Of a stretch of DNA of 64,000 nt, positions 13,358 through 25,170 are shown piece by piece. A program made the translations under genes and the position numbers. The notes below the pieces were generated by a model, which did not search any database, had not been told where the DNA came from, and was given only the letters and a program-made list of their open reading frames with translations. This stretch comes from Irpex lacteus (Eukaryota > Basidiomycota > Agaricomycetes > Polyporales > Irpicaceae). Position 1 is the first letter of the stretch. Every line of letters begins with the position of its first letter. The stretch lies in assembly GCA_001986395.2 (NCBI GenBank), contig MQVO02000028.1, positions 305,478 through 369,477 of the forward strand, in the 5' to 3' direction.

Positions 13358-14152
13358 AGGTGCGTTGTATTACGTGTCACAGCTTTTGCGCGTCTCAGGC
13401 TATTTCTGTAGGGTACCACTGAGCTCGAAGCCCAGGGACGCTGAGCTATCGCGACCTGATGTTCGAGGAGGATCATAAATACTGTCGAGTGGCCATCGCG
13501 TCACGGTGTCGACCAATGTTGACGGTCGCGTGAGCCGTGATGATCATGAAGGAAGATGTGAAGACTCGGAAAAGCTACGGCAGATGGCGCTGCATCGTGT
13601 ACGTACAGTGAAAACTGATAGTTTGCTCAACATTATCTTCTCTAAGTGCGTGATGCCTTCCATACTGAATTGCAGCCCTCCGTCAAACCCGAAGACGCAT
13701 AAGATATCAAAGATGAACCTGTTCGCGGAGCAAGCTTCTCATGGACTCGGCCACAGACTTATCATAGTCGACTTCGCTTCTATCACATAAGAGGGTCCGG
13801 CCTGTTTCATTGCTTCATAACAAAAATATGCTGGACATACTTTCAAGGTGTGTACTTACTCGATACGTTGTTTTGTCTCATCTTCGATAAATAGGTATAG
13901 TGTTAGACATATGTATCACTCACCTTCCGACTCCCTTTTGATTAGACAACGAAGTACCGGCTAGCGCAACGAATTTAGTGGGTGCGATGTATTAATTTTG
14001 ACTATTTGCAACGATCAGATCTGAACGTGAAGGCAAGTAATACATAGTTGCAGCACAGTCCTCTTCGCTAATCATCACGGCGCAGTGCGCCTTCGTAGGC
14101 CCCTATATATTCTAGCAGTCAACGCCTCCATCTTCCTCACTGGCCTTTTGCT
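13358..14152. other. Gene-free stretch between DUF6533 genes C and D
   Basis: No recognisable gene. A 94-codon open frame at 13506-13790 has no membrane segments or family match that I can see and is probably chance. Confidence 0.4.
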
Positions 14153-15757
14153 ATGATGAACTCTACCCCGGACAAAACATTGCTGGCCCAGTGAGTACCG
14201 TTGCCCCAACGTCACGAATGGTCTGATACGATAAGTGTCCCAGACGTACCTTGGCGTACATACGTATTGCGGTTGGTGGTGCGTGTAGGCAAATATCATG
14301 CGCAATGTGCGATTTATCGAGGCTCTTCGCGCAGCATCCTGCATTTACGAGTACGGGCTAACGTTTCATCGAGAGGTGGAATGTGTCTGGCGCCGAAAAT
14401 TTTCCTCAGTGTCATTACTGTTCATCATCATTAGATACAGTGCCCTCTGTTACAGCGTACTGTGCCTGTTACAGTCAGTAACATGGTCTCAGCACACACA
14501 TGACTTGCACATGGCGGATGAGGTGAGCGCTCCCACTCAAACGAACCGACCACTGCGGCTGATAAAGTACATGGTAGATGTTAGGTCAAACCCTCTGCTT
14601 TGGTCGACTCAGCTGATATACTTCGATAGCTGCAATATAGTTAGTCGGGCCACAGATTCGCTGACGGTTCTGATCTACGCCATGTTCGCATGTAAGTGTA
14701 CAGAATGAGATCTTCTCCGACTTTGAATATGTCCAACTGCCGCTGTACAGTATTTGCAGCTGTCAGAACGTACGCAATATGGGACAAAGATCGCCGTGTA
14801 TTCGCTGGTGTTGTGGTGCCAGGCTTAGGATATCCGCTGGGATACATCGTGAGTGAAGACTTCAAATTAGTAAACAATACACTTAATCTGGGCACGTATA
14901 GTACTACTGCACACAGACAGCGTATTTCGCCTCATCCCCTCCATTTATAGGATGCCAATACCGAAGCACATTACCAGATCATATTACCATCCATTTTAGT
15001 GCAGATACTCTATAGTAAGTTATTCCCGTAAGCAGTAATCTCAAACGTTCCCATATTGACGGCCGGTATACTAAACACAGCTGTATGTCGACGTCAATAC
15101 TCAGTCAGTATAGCGCTCTTCTGCTGACCTATGATGGACTAGTTGCCGTTGGATCTAGCATTATGGTTATATTTGAGATCGTCACCATCATCCTAACATG
15201 GGCGAAGACAGTGCCGGCCGTTTTCCAGCTCAGACGTTCTAATTCACTGTCAAGACGGCCCTTGTCATGCGTCCTCCTGTATAACGGTGCTTACTTTTGC
15301 ATAAATTTGTTTGTTGGACACTATTGATACCAGCGAATAGGTACATTACATTTCACGTGAGATGATTTCTCCAGCGTCCAAGCCTTCACTGAAAACCGAT
15401 CAGGGCTATTTTGATAACGCTGGCCATCCCTCTGCTAGCATTCACATCAGAGGTAGGTTGAATACAACAGCTCGCGTTCCTCACGCTATCTTCTGATTTG
15501 CAATGTGATTTATATAGTCGTCGGATTGGGCAAGTGCTATCATGCCAACGTAAGTAGTTCAAGCGGACTGGTAACTCTTTATCCGCACGTCTTGCTGAGG
15601 GCTTGACTATACATCTGCTCCCAGTCTTGCCTCCGCTCTCATTTCAAGATTCATCCTTGATCTCAGGACGGAATACTTAACTCCACAACACGACAGCTCC
15701 GACAGCTATTACTCCATTCCTTTACGCATGTCGGCTTCAGTTACAAATTTTGTCTAA
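14153..15757 (+). CDS. DUF6533-type multi-pass membrane protein (gene D), apparently intact
   Basis: Same family as gene C, function unknown. Exon 1 is 14153-14190 (a second ATG follows at 14156). A 32-nt exon starts just after a CCCAG acceptor near 14242, and exon 3 is 14335-14522 (188 nt), encoding SCIYEYGLTFHREVECVWRR. Later blocks are a Cys helix SCNIVSRATDSLTVLIYA, FAAVRTYAIWDKDRRVF with PGLGYPLGYI, a loop around PPFIGCQYRSTLPDH, a helix with VIFEIVTIILTWAKTVPA ending LLYNG, and a last exon SLASALISRFILDLRTEY ending at TAA 15755-15757. Exons 1-3 join in phase and match gene G closely. The exact junction after exon 3 is uncertain. I see no disabling change. Confidence 0.75.
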
Positions 15758-17462
15758 TCGGCTTCATTTGCCCTTCAAATCGTTTGTGACGATCGGATTC
15801 CGGTTCTATCCCATTTCATTCTGTCTTACCTTGCTTTCAAATCGTTTTCACCGATATTTTCCCGCTCCCCTCCGTCTATTGTATGCCCCGCTTTGCAATA
15901 AATCAGCATGGACTGTTGGGGGGTTTTTTCAAGCCGCGACGAATACTCGATCGTGGGATTTCCGCTGCCTGCTTTATTCTTCCGTGCTCGCATGCCATGC
16001 TTCTGGGGTCCTCGCCCCTCTTCCCGTCGTGGCTTTCGCCATGTTGCTTTTAGCTCTCCCACATCCTGTCCCTTCTTCATGTCGTGTGTCTGCACCTTGC
16101 TGCATCGTACTCTTACTCATCCTTTCATGGCTTTTCCACCGTGATGTGTTGTGCTTTGGGTATTGGATATTGACTGATCTCTCGGTCGTCGGGACCCCAG
16201 ATCACTCCCCCTGAGCTTATCTCCCTTCGCTTCAAGTTCATTCCCGTAGTGTTGTTTTTCACTACGGTATGTATCGGTCTCTCCTCTGGCATTGCACTAC
16301 ACTCTCACTCTACAATGAAACTTCTTTGTAACTTCTCTGTAACCTACGTTCACGAGACTTCGCGGGCCGAAGCGAAGCGCGGCTCCCCTTGTCTGCTCTA
16401 CGCATCCGAATTTTCCAGCGTCAGATTCGAGCTTCGGCTCCCGGAGCATGTGACCGCAGGCACACGAGCTCAGCTTGAGGTTCGCGAATCTGCAGACGCT
16501 CAAACTCGAATCGTGGATGCGTAGTTAGAGGAGTGTTCGGACTGATTATAAAACCAGTTTTAGAGCAGCTAACACGAAATGCATCTACGGGATCATTGGC
16601 AAGTGGTATCAGTCCGATATATTATTCAAGTTGGTGGGGGCCGCGAATACTAGGCAGCAGACTCACTGATATCAACTCCACGGCTGTGTATAATGTTGTG
16701 GCTTGACACAGAAGGAGGCTTTGTATTCATGGAGGATTAAAACACACATTTACGAAATCGTTGTGAGACCATTACTACGCCTTCTATATTTGGTATTACA
16801 CCTGCCTGTAGCGCGGGCGCGAGCAACCTGAACGGTCGCGAGTTGTCTTCCCGCCACCATCGTCTACATCGGCTATGACTACCGTATAGCTAGGGCACAT
16901 GTAATGGTACCCACGACAATCTTCATCCTTCTACGATGGACGTGAACCACAGACACTGCGCCGCTAATAACTACTCCGCAAATGGCACTTGCATAGCCTG
17001 AGTGGCCAGCCTGAGGCCGCATACGACGCTTCCATTCCACAGCTGCGTCTCCTCAGGCTCTACTATGCTTGGCCCCGAGCCGACTTCGAGGATGTTTTCT
17101 GTAAGTCTCATGCCTTTGTAATACTTTACATAAACGCTGACGCTATTGCTTCAGTCACACGCAGTGGCACGCGGCCTCCGAGTCGCCGTGACACCAATGT
17201 TGTATGACGCGACACTCACTCTATGTCTTTCATGTCGGTAACCTCATGAATGAGTTGACGCCGCTGGTCGCCCAGACAAGGACTGCAGATGAACGCGTTG
17301 CAAGCTCATGCATAATGTCCTGGGCATTGGTTGCTATCAGTCTTGACTATGTATATCTCGTCTCGACTGAGATGATCGAAATGCATCGCGCAATGAAACT
17401 CGCTCTTGATCGTTGCTTCTTTATTGATATCTGTTGAATCAGTTCCGAGATATAGGGCACTT
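15758..17462. other. Gene-free stretch with pyrimidine-rich and foldback sequence
   Basis: About 15760-16240 is pyrimidine-rich on the + strand, which explains a 154-codon open frame that I do not accept as a gene. A hairpin with 8-bp arms (CCGTAGTG / CACTACGG) lies at 16244-16267. An imperfect foldback spans about 16405-16522, with GCATCCGAA on one side and TGGATGC on the other. The composition differs from the neighbouring genes and could be a decayed repeat element. Nothing recognisable lies from 16530 to 17462. Confidence 0.35.
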
Positions 17463-17870
17463 TTTCTGGCCGACATGAAAGGCTTCCAAGTCAAGAACGT
17501 GCGAGAGGACGACTATGAGGTACACCTCCCCTACTCCATTTCTTCACATCTTTATTAATCAAATCTTCATTGAACGGCTTTTATCTTTAGCACGCTGTGG
17601 CGGACAAATGATCTCTGCATTTGTGGCCCACACCTTCACCGATACAGAAATTGATCGACTTCGTCAACGCATCTGCATTACACGTCACGCTGGAGCCAAT
17701 CCTCGTTGGCGCAACCGACTAAATTCCCGTGCAATGATGCGTTCCTACTATGTAAGTACTCCTATTTCCTCTTGCGGTGAGAATGTCAGCTCCTGACTCC
17801 CCGTGGTCTCGATCACAACGGCGGCGTACAGCCCGCAGCTGGTAGTGCTGCATCACCTTGAGAGGTGCCA
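17463..17870 (+). pseudogene. Unidentified coding-like fragment upstream of gene E1
   Basis: An exon-like segment (about 17463-17518) ends at a GTACAC donor. A second (about 17590-17752) reads SAFVAHTFTDTEIDRLRQR and ends at a GTAAGT donor; a third piece follows near 17796. I do not recognise the family. The same pieces occur in copy 2, where an extra upstream piece (24745-24825) resembles the start of the second exon, suggesting an internal exon duplication. No start codon or complete frame is visible, so it is probably a gene remnant carried along by the segmental duplication. Confidence 0.4.
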
Positions 17871-17982
17871 GTGGTCCTGCAGCAACGGCGGTGAACGCGT
17901 ATTCCGGTAAATATCTCGTCTCTCATGCAGCGTTAGCTCCCAACATCTTTGATTCCTAGGCCACAGCACTTCCATTCCGACG

Positions 17983-19619
17983 ATGGCAACCTCGTCGTAT
18001 TCAGGTCTTGTCAGCTTCCCCGAGTTCGTGTCCTACCTGAAGCTTCAGTAAGTGATATTCGTTACCTGCTACTACTCTGCAAATTAATGTCATGTTTCTT
18101 GCTCCTTTAGGCACACGGCGAACTACTTTAGAATAGCAGCTATCGGTGAGCACGTCTTTTACGCTTGCTTATGCCGGCTAACAATGTCGACGGTTAAGCT
18201 CTGTCCGTTTACGAGTATGCCATAACGTTGCCTCAGGAAAAAAGGCTCATGTGGCAGCGGAAACTCTCGCTGGCATCTGTACTCTTTTTCGTCAATCGGT
18301 ATGCCATCATCCTCGAAAATGCCCTCATGCTTGCGTCTATGGCAATATGGGCTGGGCCGGATACCTCTCTCGCCAACCGCGTAGGTGATATTTTACCCTA
18401 ACATGTGATCCCTGCTGACTCAAGACGTTTAGACGTGAGTGTACATAGTGTCCCAAACGCTGTGTTCGCTGACATGAGTTCTATGTCACGGTGGTACAGA
18501 TGTGCTGTAATGTCTAGACTGGCCATCGTATGCGGATGTCTCATCATTCTTTCACTAACCGGTGAGTGTATCCCTGCCAGCTCGAAGGACTGCTACCCTC
18601 TGACACAGTGCTTATCACTATATTCGACAGTGTTCGCATCCGTCCGCACCTACGTACTCTGGAACCGAAACAAGTATATATTCGCCCTCGTCCTATTCCT
18701 TGGGCTGATCAAGCCCATTTGTGCCATCGTACGTACTTCGACTTGTCAGAGGGTAACTACCATGCGGCTGACTAGTCGTGATCCTGCCGAATCAGTACCT
18801 TATATCGAGGATAAAACTACCTGTACAAGATCCATACTCAACGCACAGCTGCCTATTCTACGCCAATGTGCCCTCAGTTGGTCATATGCTGGAATCTACA
18901 CCTAATGCAATACTGTACGCATCTCATACTTGCTCATCACCCGGATCTTACTCACGCTCAGGGTATATAGGAGTACTACGTTCGAGTCTGTCGTCCTGGG
19001 ACTGACCTGGGCGAAGACGATCCCAGCATTGCGTGTGCTAAGAAGCACCAAGATCGGCTTGAGGCAGAGTCTGTTCTATATCATGTCCCGTGACGGTCAG
19101 TCTATTTTACTTGGCCCGCTCTGTACCTCTGCTCATACTCCCCGGCTGTTCCCCGTAATGTCTTTGAACCTTCGACAGGAACGTCCCAGTTTGTGTGAGT
19201 GTTGACTTACATTCTCACTTTCACCACCATCTAACACAACTAATCTCAGCGTGCTGCTCGCGGTGAACATAGTGAGCATACTGTCCTACGTGTGGCAGGT
19301 ATGTGGCCCTTCCGTCCTACCGAATATTGCATGCCCAAAGCTTATTCAACACGCCTTCATCAGCCGCTTTACTTCCCATTAATCCTGAGTGACACGTAAG
19401 TCTTCGTACCACACTACCTTCCGCGTATTCGTTATGTCTAACTCAACTCCAGGATCGTCTCCATCGCCATCTCAAGATTTATTCTCAATCTACGAAGGTA
19501 CTCTCGGGAATTGCCAGATTCCGTCGACGACGGTCGCGGTGCCTTCTCTGTTGCAGATATGTCTGTAGTGCGGTACGGAAACGCGTGGAGAAACTCGCTC
19601 TCAGTTTCACCGGCATAGG
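17983..19619 (+). pseudogene. DUF6533-type gene E1, duplicate of E2 with an internal deletion
   Basis: Exons 17983-18047, 18111-18145 (35 nt) and 18199-18380 (182 nt) join in phase from ATG 17983 and encode VYEYAITLPQEKRLMWQRK and LFFVNRY. Further blocks are FASVRTYVLWNRNKYIF, FESVVLGLTWAKTIPALRV ending SRDG, GTSQFV, a helix with LLAVNIVSILSYVWQ, and a last exon with SIAISRFILNLRR ending at TAG 19617-19619. Compared with E2 about 79 nt are missing at 18975-18978, removing the intron end and first residues of the exon that begins DWLSSTSYF in E2. An alternative acceptor just upstream might rescue splicing, so pseudogene status is likely but not certain. Its close relative E2 keeps this segment. 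Confidence 0.6.
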
Positions 19620-19849
19620 GCGATCTTATCTAGTCCGTATGTCGTTCTGTGGTAAGCGATGACTCAGTGCAGTATTTTGTCATTAGGAGATGATAGTAAA
19701 AATTACATAGAATATGAATACGTTTAGAAATGGATCATACAACACGAGAACATTGGATATCTCGCATTAACGTGTCGTTCGAGGAAAGGCAATGACCATA
19801 TCGTCGAAAAGTTACATGTGCCTAATGTCGCCACGCGAGACGATTACAC

Positions 19850-20035
19850 CGCAAGCCAAGACAGCGAAATTCAATCGTCACGCTACGCTGCTGACATCCA
19901 AACGAGATCGTGTTCTAGCCAACTCATAGGGAACCTCGGTGCATCATTGCGCTTTAGTGGAGATGATGAAGACGAAGCAACTTGAAATTGCATGGACATG
20001 TACGACAAATCAGCTGTTGATTTCTCTCAGCATAA
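19850..20035 (+). pseudogene. Truncated 3' end of a gene C-like DUF6533 copy
   Basis: This stretch matches the last exon of gene C (13165-13335) closely at nucleotide level, including SSRYAADIQ and QLIGNLGASLR. It lacks all upstream exons and has an in-frame stop soon after DDEDEAT. It is a remnant of a separate, partly deleted duplicate of gene C. Confidence 0.75.
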
Positions 20036-22604
20036 AGGTGTGTTAGTTTTGATTTCTTATAACTTGGCTTTTCCGCTTTCCCACTCACCATATTTGATCC
20101 CAGGCTTACGTCGCTCCTAATTCTGTGGTTGCTCCTCGACCTCAGGAGAAATCATAGTCTGAACGGTTACAGCGGCTGCATCAGCATTTCAGTTCTCTAG
20201 TATTAGCTATACCACCAGAATTCCAGATAGTGAAACTTCTACGCCGATACTATTTAAATCGTCCCGGTGCGAACGATTACTAGACCTGCCATTTCTGGTA
20301 TTGCACGAACGTGTTAGCGCCGGCATCGCTCGAGTCGTGAGCAGCTCGTCCAAAATCGTCACGGTGACGACGACATTCTTGAGCACAACCTCTCGACGTA
20401 ACATCCAGACCCGTAGATACTGGAATATTGGCATGTTCACCCCTTAACGCTATCTCACGAACTCGGGCTTGGTTGTCTTTACGTCATCTGACAAGTATAT
20501 TGCATCGGCCAGCTTGGATGTTCTACTGGAGGCGAAGGTCATCTTAAACTATTATTGACAACGGCTTCTCCAGTGTCTGGACTCTGAGAATATCGTTTGG
20601 CTATCTCTGACGGTCACAACATCGACTACCTCCGTGCGTTCCCGAAAGGAAGAGAGGAGAGGCAAGCGAGGTTAGGAATGACACACGCGATGGAGAAGGG
20701 CCTCTACTTAGTAAGTACGCAGCATCTGCGGTCATTAGGGGGAGCCAAACGAGGGCTTCAGGAAGGATAGGGCAGAGGGAATGAGTCAACATACATGTTT
20801 GCTTTTTCCGGTGAGTCTGACAACGTCTCTTCTACGTCTAACTCGCTCAACCGCTCCCTCTCCGTTCGGTACCACTGGAAGCTGTACACACGTGCAATAT
20901 AGGCTATATCAGCTGCAAGAAATGACCTACACTCAGGCTCCTCACACGATTTCGCGCCGACTCTGTTTAATGACCAAAGTCTGGTAGAAACACGTATGCA
21001 AGTTAATCTATAGAAGGGAGATATGTGCACGGTATGTACCTATCCTTCTACGTCCCCTATTTCCATTGTAGTCACGTTGCCCTATCCCTTGCCCCTCGTA
21101 TTCCAACCTCTCCGTAAGTTCATGTGCGAGGCTGAGACTGGAATGCTAGCAAACCATTCAGGTTCGCAAGGCGTATCATGCCATGGCCGGGCTACCACAC
21201 ACCTCCCTCTTCGACTATAAAAACAGCGCCCTTCTTTTCCTCACTTCCACTGCATCAAGTCACTGATCAGCTCCCCTCTGCAGGCATCATACAGGCATCG
21301 AGATCCCAGGCAACACCCGTCTCTCTCGCCTCTGTCTCTAACCACGAGATCAAGTACGCAGGCTTCTCTCTACTGCAATTCGCCACTGTTTGGGAAATGA
21401 TCCATTACCTCACTCGATCTCTACCACATCGAGGGTCGTGACGGCGGGTGCTTTGCACTGTATACCCGTGTTACGATGTTGCTGTCATCTACGCACTTAC
21501 GACGGAGCCCACCGCGATATGTGTGCATGGTCGTCTTATTTGAAGGGGACACGATGTCTCATCTCGCCGACATCTGCCCTGTACCGCTGTCTTAATTGCC
21601 GCTAGGGCGCCTCTACGCTACTCCTTTACGAAGGCATCATGCATAACCCCATGCCATCATACAAGCCCACTTCTATCGCCAACGCATTCAAGCACTCGCT
21701 ACATCTCAGGAGCTAGAAGGAGGTTAGTCGCTGTCCCCGCCTCTCGGACATAAGAAGACGGCCGCGACTGTCACCAAAATGAACTCGAAGTCCAGGGCAA
21801 ATTCCTTCGAAACTTGAGGCCCAAGAAGATCGACTTATCACAAGCCGATGTTTACGGGGTACCGAACTCTATTACCAGTTGCGTTGGTCGTGATAATCAT
21901 GATACCGAAAGATTTGATCAATCTCTCTCCTAACGGCCGGCCCAACGTGTCCATTGATCGACTTTGCATTGAATGGTGAGTTACTCGCTGCGTAGTCTAT
22001 GTGTTGCCTTTCACGCACTAGCAATGTTCACGTGCAGAGCTCGCACCCATACACTCCCTTATTTACGCATCTGGCACCGTCCCTTTGGTTTGCCAGTAAT
22101 CATACCCACCCGCGAGCTCCGAGTGTACCTAACACTACGGCTATGTAGCGAGCACCGCATGCGTTGCGCCCTGCGGTAATCTGTACCCCTCTCAAGTTCC
22201 AGAAATACCCTCTGTAGCAGTGGCGTGGTATTTAAATACATGGTGTGTTTCACATGAAATCTTTCAGAGTTTGCAGTGTATCTGTTCAGATGCTGATTAC
22301 GCCCAGACTGGCCTCCGTCCATTCCACGGAGGGAATTAAACTTGCTAAATCCTCCCCGTTCATTTTTCGATGGAAATATGCTGTATATAAACGATGCGTA
22401 GCCAGTGCATCATGACGCGAATCAGATTCTGTGGTTCAGCTTTGAGAGATGGGCTTACCAAAAGTGGCGTTTTCACAGCACACGGCCGCTTCACAATCTC
22501 CGAGTCTCAACGGGAAAATGCACGATGATTTTTAATTCTCACTCTGAAGACTCTTATATACTCAGACGGCCAATAGCTCACGTCAATACAGGCTCTCGTT
22601 CACG
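20036..22604. other. Gene-free stretch with one promoter-like site
   Basis: No recognisable gene. A TATAAAAA site at 21216-21223 sits in a pyrimidine-rich context and is followed by an 87-codon open frame (21178-21441) that overlaps it and has no domain I know. The stretch may hold remains of further duplicates too diverged to identify by eye. Confidence 0.35.
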
Positions 22605-24321
22605 ATGTTGGACTCTACCCTGAATGAACTCATGACATCCACGTGAGTGCTGATTACCATCTGCTTCAATGAGTCCTCAATATACTGATTCGCGCTACAC
22701 AGACAGACATTGGCTTACGTGCAATCTGCAGCTACTGGTGCGTCGAGCAGATCTATACTATATGTATGTTGAACAATTCAAAAATAACTGGTCTGGAACA
22801 GCATTCTGCATTTATGAACACGCGTTGACGTTGCACCGAGAGATGGAAAGCGTGTGGCGTCGGAAAATCTCTATGGTTTCGTTGCTATTTGTGGTCAACA
22901 GATACAGTATTCTTTGCTACAGTGCGCTATCCATGATACAAGTAGTATCTTGGTCACGGTACGCACATAACCCTGATGTGGCCGATGAGGTGAGTTTGTT
23001 TGTGACGTGGCCACTAGCCGTCAAGCCTGAGCTAATCACTTATTTGTACTAGATGTTGGGTACCTCCTTTTGTTTTAGTCGTCTTCACTGACGGCATGCT
23101 TTTCATAGATGTAACATCGTCAACAGGTCTACTGATGTCCTCACGGCTTTGATTTATTCTATGTTTGCACGTCAGTAAACTCTGTCCATATCGTTGCCTT
23201 TGTTACGATATATTAAGAGATAATTTAGTGTTCGCAGCTATCAGGACATATGCGGTATGGAACAAGGATCGCCGGGTTTTCGGTTGTGTTCTGATACCAG
23301 GTCTGGGATATCCACTTGGGTACATCGTGAGTAGGGATATCACCTGCGAGTACTTATTGGACTAACAATCCGTCGATAGGTTTACTCGACACAAACAGTA
23401 TACTCTGCTGCAATGCCTCCTTTGATCGGCTGCCAGTACAAAAACAAATTACCGGATCACCTCGCCTCCAGCTCCAAGCCCACCGGAGAAAGCCTCTAGT
23501 ACGTCCCATGAGTTCCGACGCCAAGGTCTTAAACTAAGAATTACTCTCCTGAATTTGAACACGCATAGCTGTATGCTGTTATCTGCACCTGTCTTCATGA
23601 TACTCCCACTGACCCAGCGTTAACGCCAGATATCATTGGACTCTGTCTCGTGATTCTGTTTGAGTGTATAACACTGAGCCTAACGTGGATCAAGACCTTT
23701 CCAGCAGTGCGGCGCCAGTTCAGGCAACGTAGGGATGCAACGGAAGTGCCCTACTTGTCGTATGTTTTACTTTGTAACGGTAATTACTATCGTCCTCATT
23801 GACTATCAGCCAGTACTGATAGGTGCGGATAGGTTCATTGCATTTTACGTGAGGCGTTTCACACACTGGCAGTGCCTCGTGTATACTGACATCGTCTAGG
23901 GTGATTTTGGTCACACAGGCGATCGGCTTGCTAGGATTCTCTTTGAACGTAGGCATTTTCCAGAGCTTACGCTCAGCACCACATCATCTTACTATCTTTG
24001 TGTCTTTACAGTCAGTAGACGTGGCAGGCGTCATCACAGAAACGTAGGTGTAATTCTAGACTGATTATAGGTAGCATCTTGTGTCGTTAACAAACCCCTT
24101 TCTGCAGCCTGGCATCTGTGCTCATTTCCAGATTCATTCTTGACTTGAGGATGGAACACTCGGCGACATGTCACGACGCTCAGGGTAGCTCGCTCCTATT
24201 TGCTTGCGAGATCTCGAGTGCTGCGTTCGCGGCTCGGAGAGAACATGGTAGCACCATTTCAACCACCACTGGCAATGCTATTCACCCCGAGCTTCCAGCC
24301 TACGTCGTAGGAAGCGCTTGA
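22605..24321 (+). CDS. DUF6533-type multi-pass membrane protein (gene G)
   Basis: Closest to gene D. Exon 1 22605-22642, exon 2 22703-22737 (35 nt) and exon 3 22802-22989 (188 nt) join in phase from ATG 22605 and give CIYEHALTLHREMESVWRRK and LLFVVNRY. Later blocks are a Cys helix CNIVNRSTDVLTALIYSMFA, FAAIRTYAVWNKDRRVFGCV with PGLGYPLGYI, a loop MPPLIGCQYKNKLPDH, a helix VILFECITLSLTWIKTFPAV ending LLCNG, and a last exon LASVLISRFILDLRMEH ending at TGA 24319-24321. I see no stop inside these blocks. The junction between exon 3 and the Cys-helix exon is not resolved, as in its paralogues. Function unknown. Confidence 0.75.
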
Positions 24322-24744
24322 CAACTTCACCACGAAAGTTGTATCGAATCCGTATACGCTGTACTGTCTTCTATGCTGTAAGCTTAAATCAATAAGAGGG
24401 GAAAGTAAGACGAACGAGAAAAAGGACGCAGCCTCCCTCGGGAGCTCCACACATCATGCCGAATATTGATCCCATTTGAACAGTCTCTCTGCGAGTCATG
24501 GAACATATGATCACGTTTTGCAGCAGCGAGACGTCAGACCATCATGGTATACGTGGTGGTTGAATTAGAAGCTTGAGGTCTCATACCGCAGCAGCTGTAC
24601 GATCCTTTTAGGTACCAATGATCATCGAACGCCATAACTCGGAATCGAGAAAATAACCCGGAGGTAAGTCTCTCCTTTTCCATTTCTTGTCTCTCCAGTA
24701 ATCATTGCCAGTGCATCATTCGACAGCGACCAACTTGGGCACAC
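24322..24744. other. Gene-free stretch
   Basis: No recognisable coding or repeat structure between the stop of gene G and the second segmental duplication. Confidence 0.4.
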
Positions 24745-25170
24745 CGTGGAGGAAAAATGATCTCTGCATTTCTGGCCGACATGAAAGGCTTCCAAGTCAA
24801 GAACGTGCGAGAGGACGACTATGAGATACACCTCCCCTACTCCATTTCTGCACATCTTTATTAATCAAATCTTCATTGAACGGCTTTTATCTTTAGCACG
24901 CTGTACCGGACAAATGATGTCTGCATTTGTGGCCCACACCTTCACCGATACAGAAATTGGTCGACTTCGTCAACGCGATTGCAATGCACGTCACGCTCAA
25001 GCCAACACTCGTCGGCGCAACCGACGAAATTCTCGTGCAATGATGTGTGCCTACTATGTAAGTACTCCTATTTCCTCTTGCGGAGAGAATGTCAGCTCCT
25101 GACTCCCCGTGGTCTCGATCACAACGGCGGCGTACAGCCCGCAGCTGGTAGTGCTGTATCATCTTGAGAG
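24745..25170 (+). pseudogene. Unidentified coding-like fragment upstream of gene E2
   Basis: Counterpart of 17463-17870. Here two related exon-like pieces stand in tandem. One (from about 24745) reads MISAFLADMKGFQVKN and ends at a GTAC/GATAC-like donor; the next (about 24897-25058) reads MSAFVAHTFTDTEIGRLRQR and ends at GTAAGT. I cannot name the family. The shared MISAF start suggests one piece arose from the other. No complete frame is visible. Confidence 0.4.

Larger units (their letters stand above)
17463..19760 (+). repeat. Segmental duplication, copy 1
   Basis: This block is a direct copy of 24769-27105. Offsets are constant at 7306 bp from about 17463 through the ATG of gene E1 (17983), so the first 520 bp align without indels. 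Similarity continues through the gene and past its stop codon, fading near 19760. Each copy holds an unidentified coding-like fragment followed by a DUF6533 gene. Confidence 0.85.

Noticed and set aside
15750..16214. 154-codon open frame after gene D
   Set aside because: Pyrimidine-rich sequence with no start context, introns or recognised domain; it overlaps the end of gene D.
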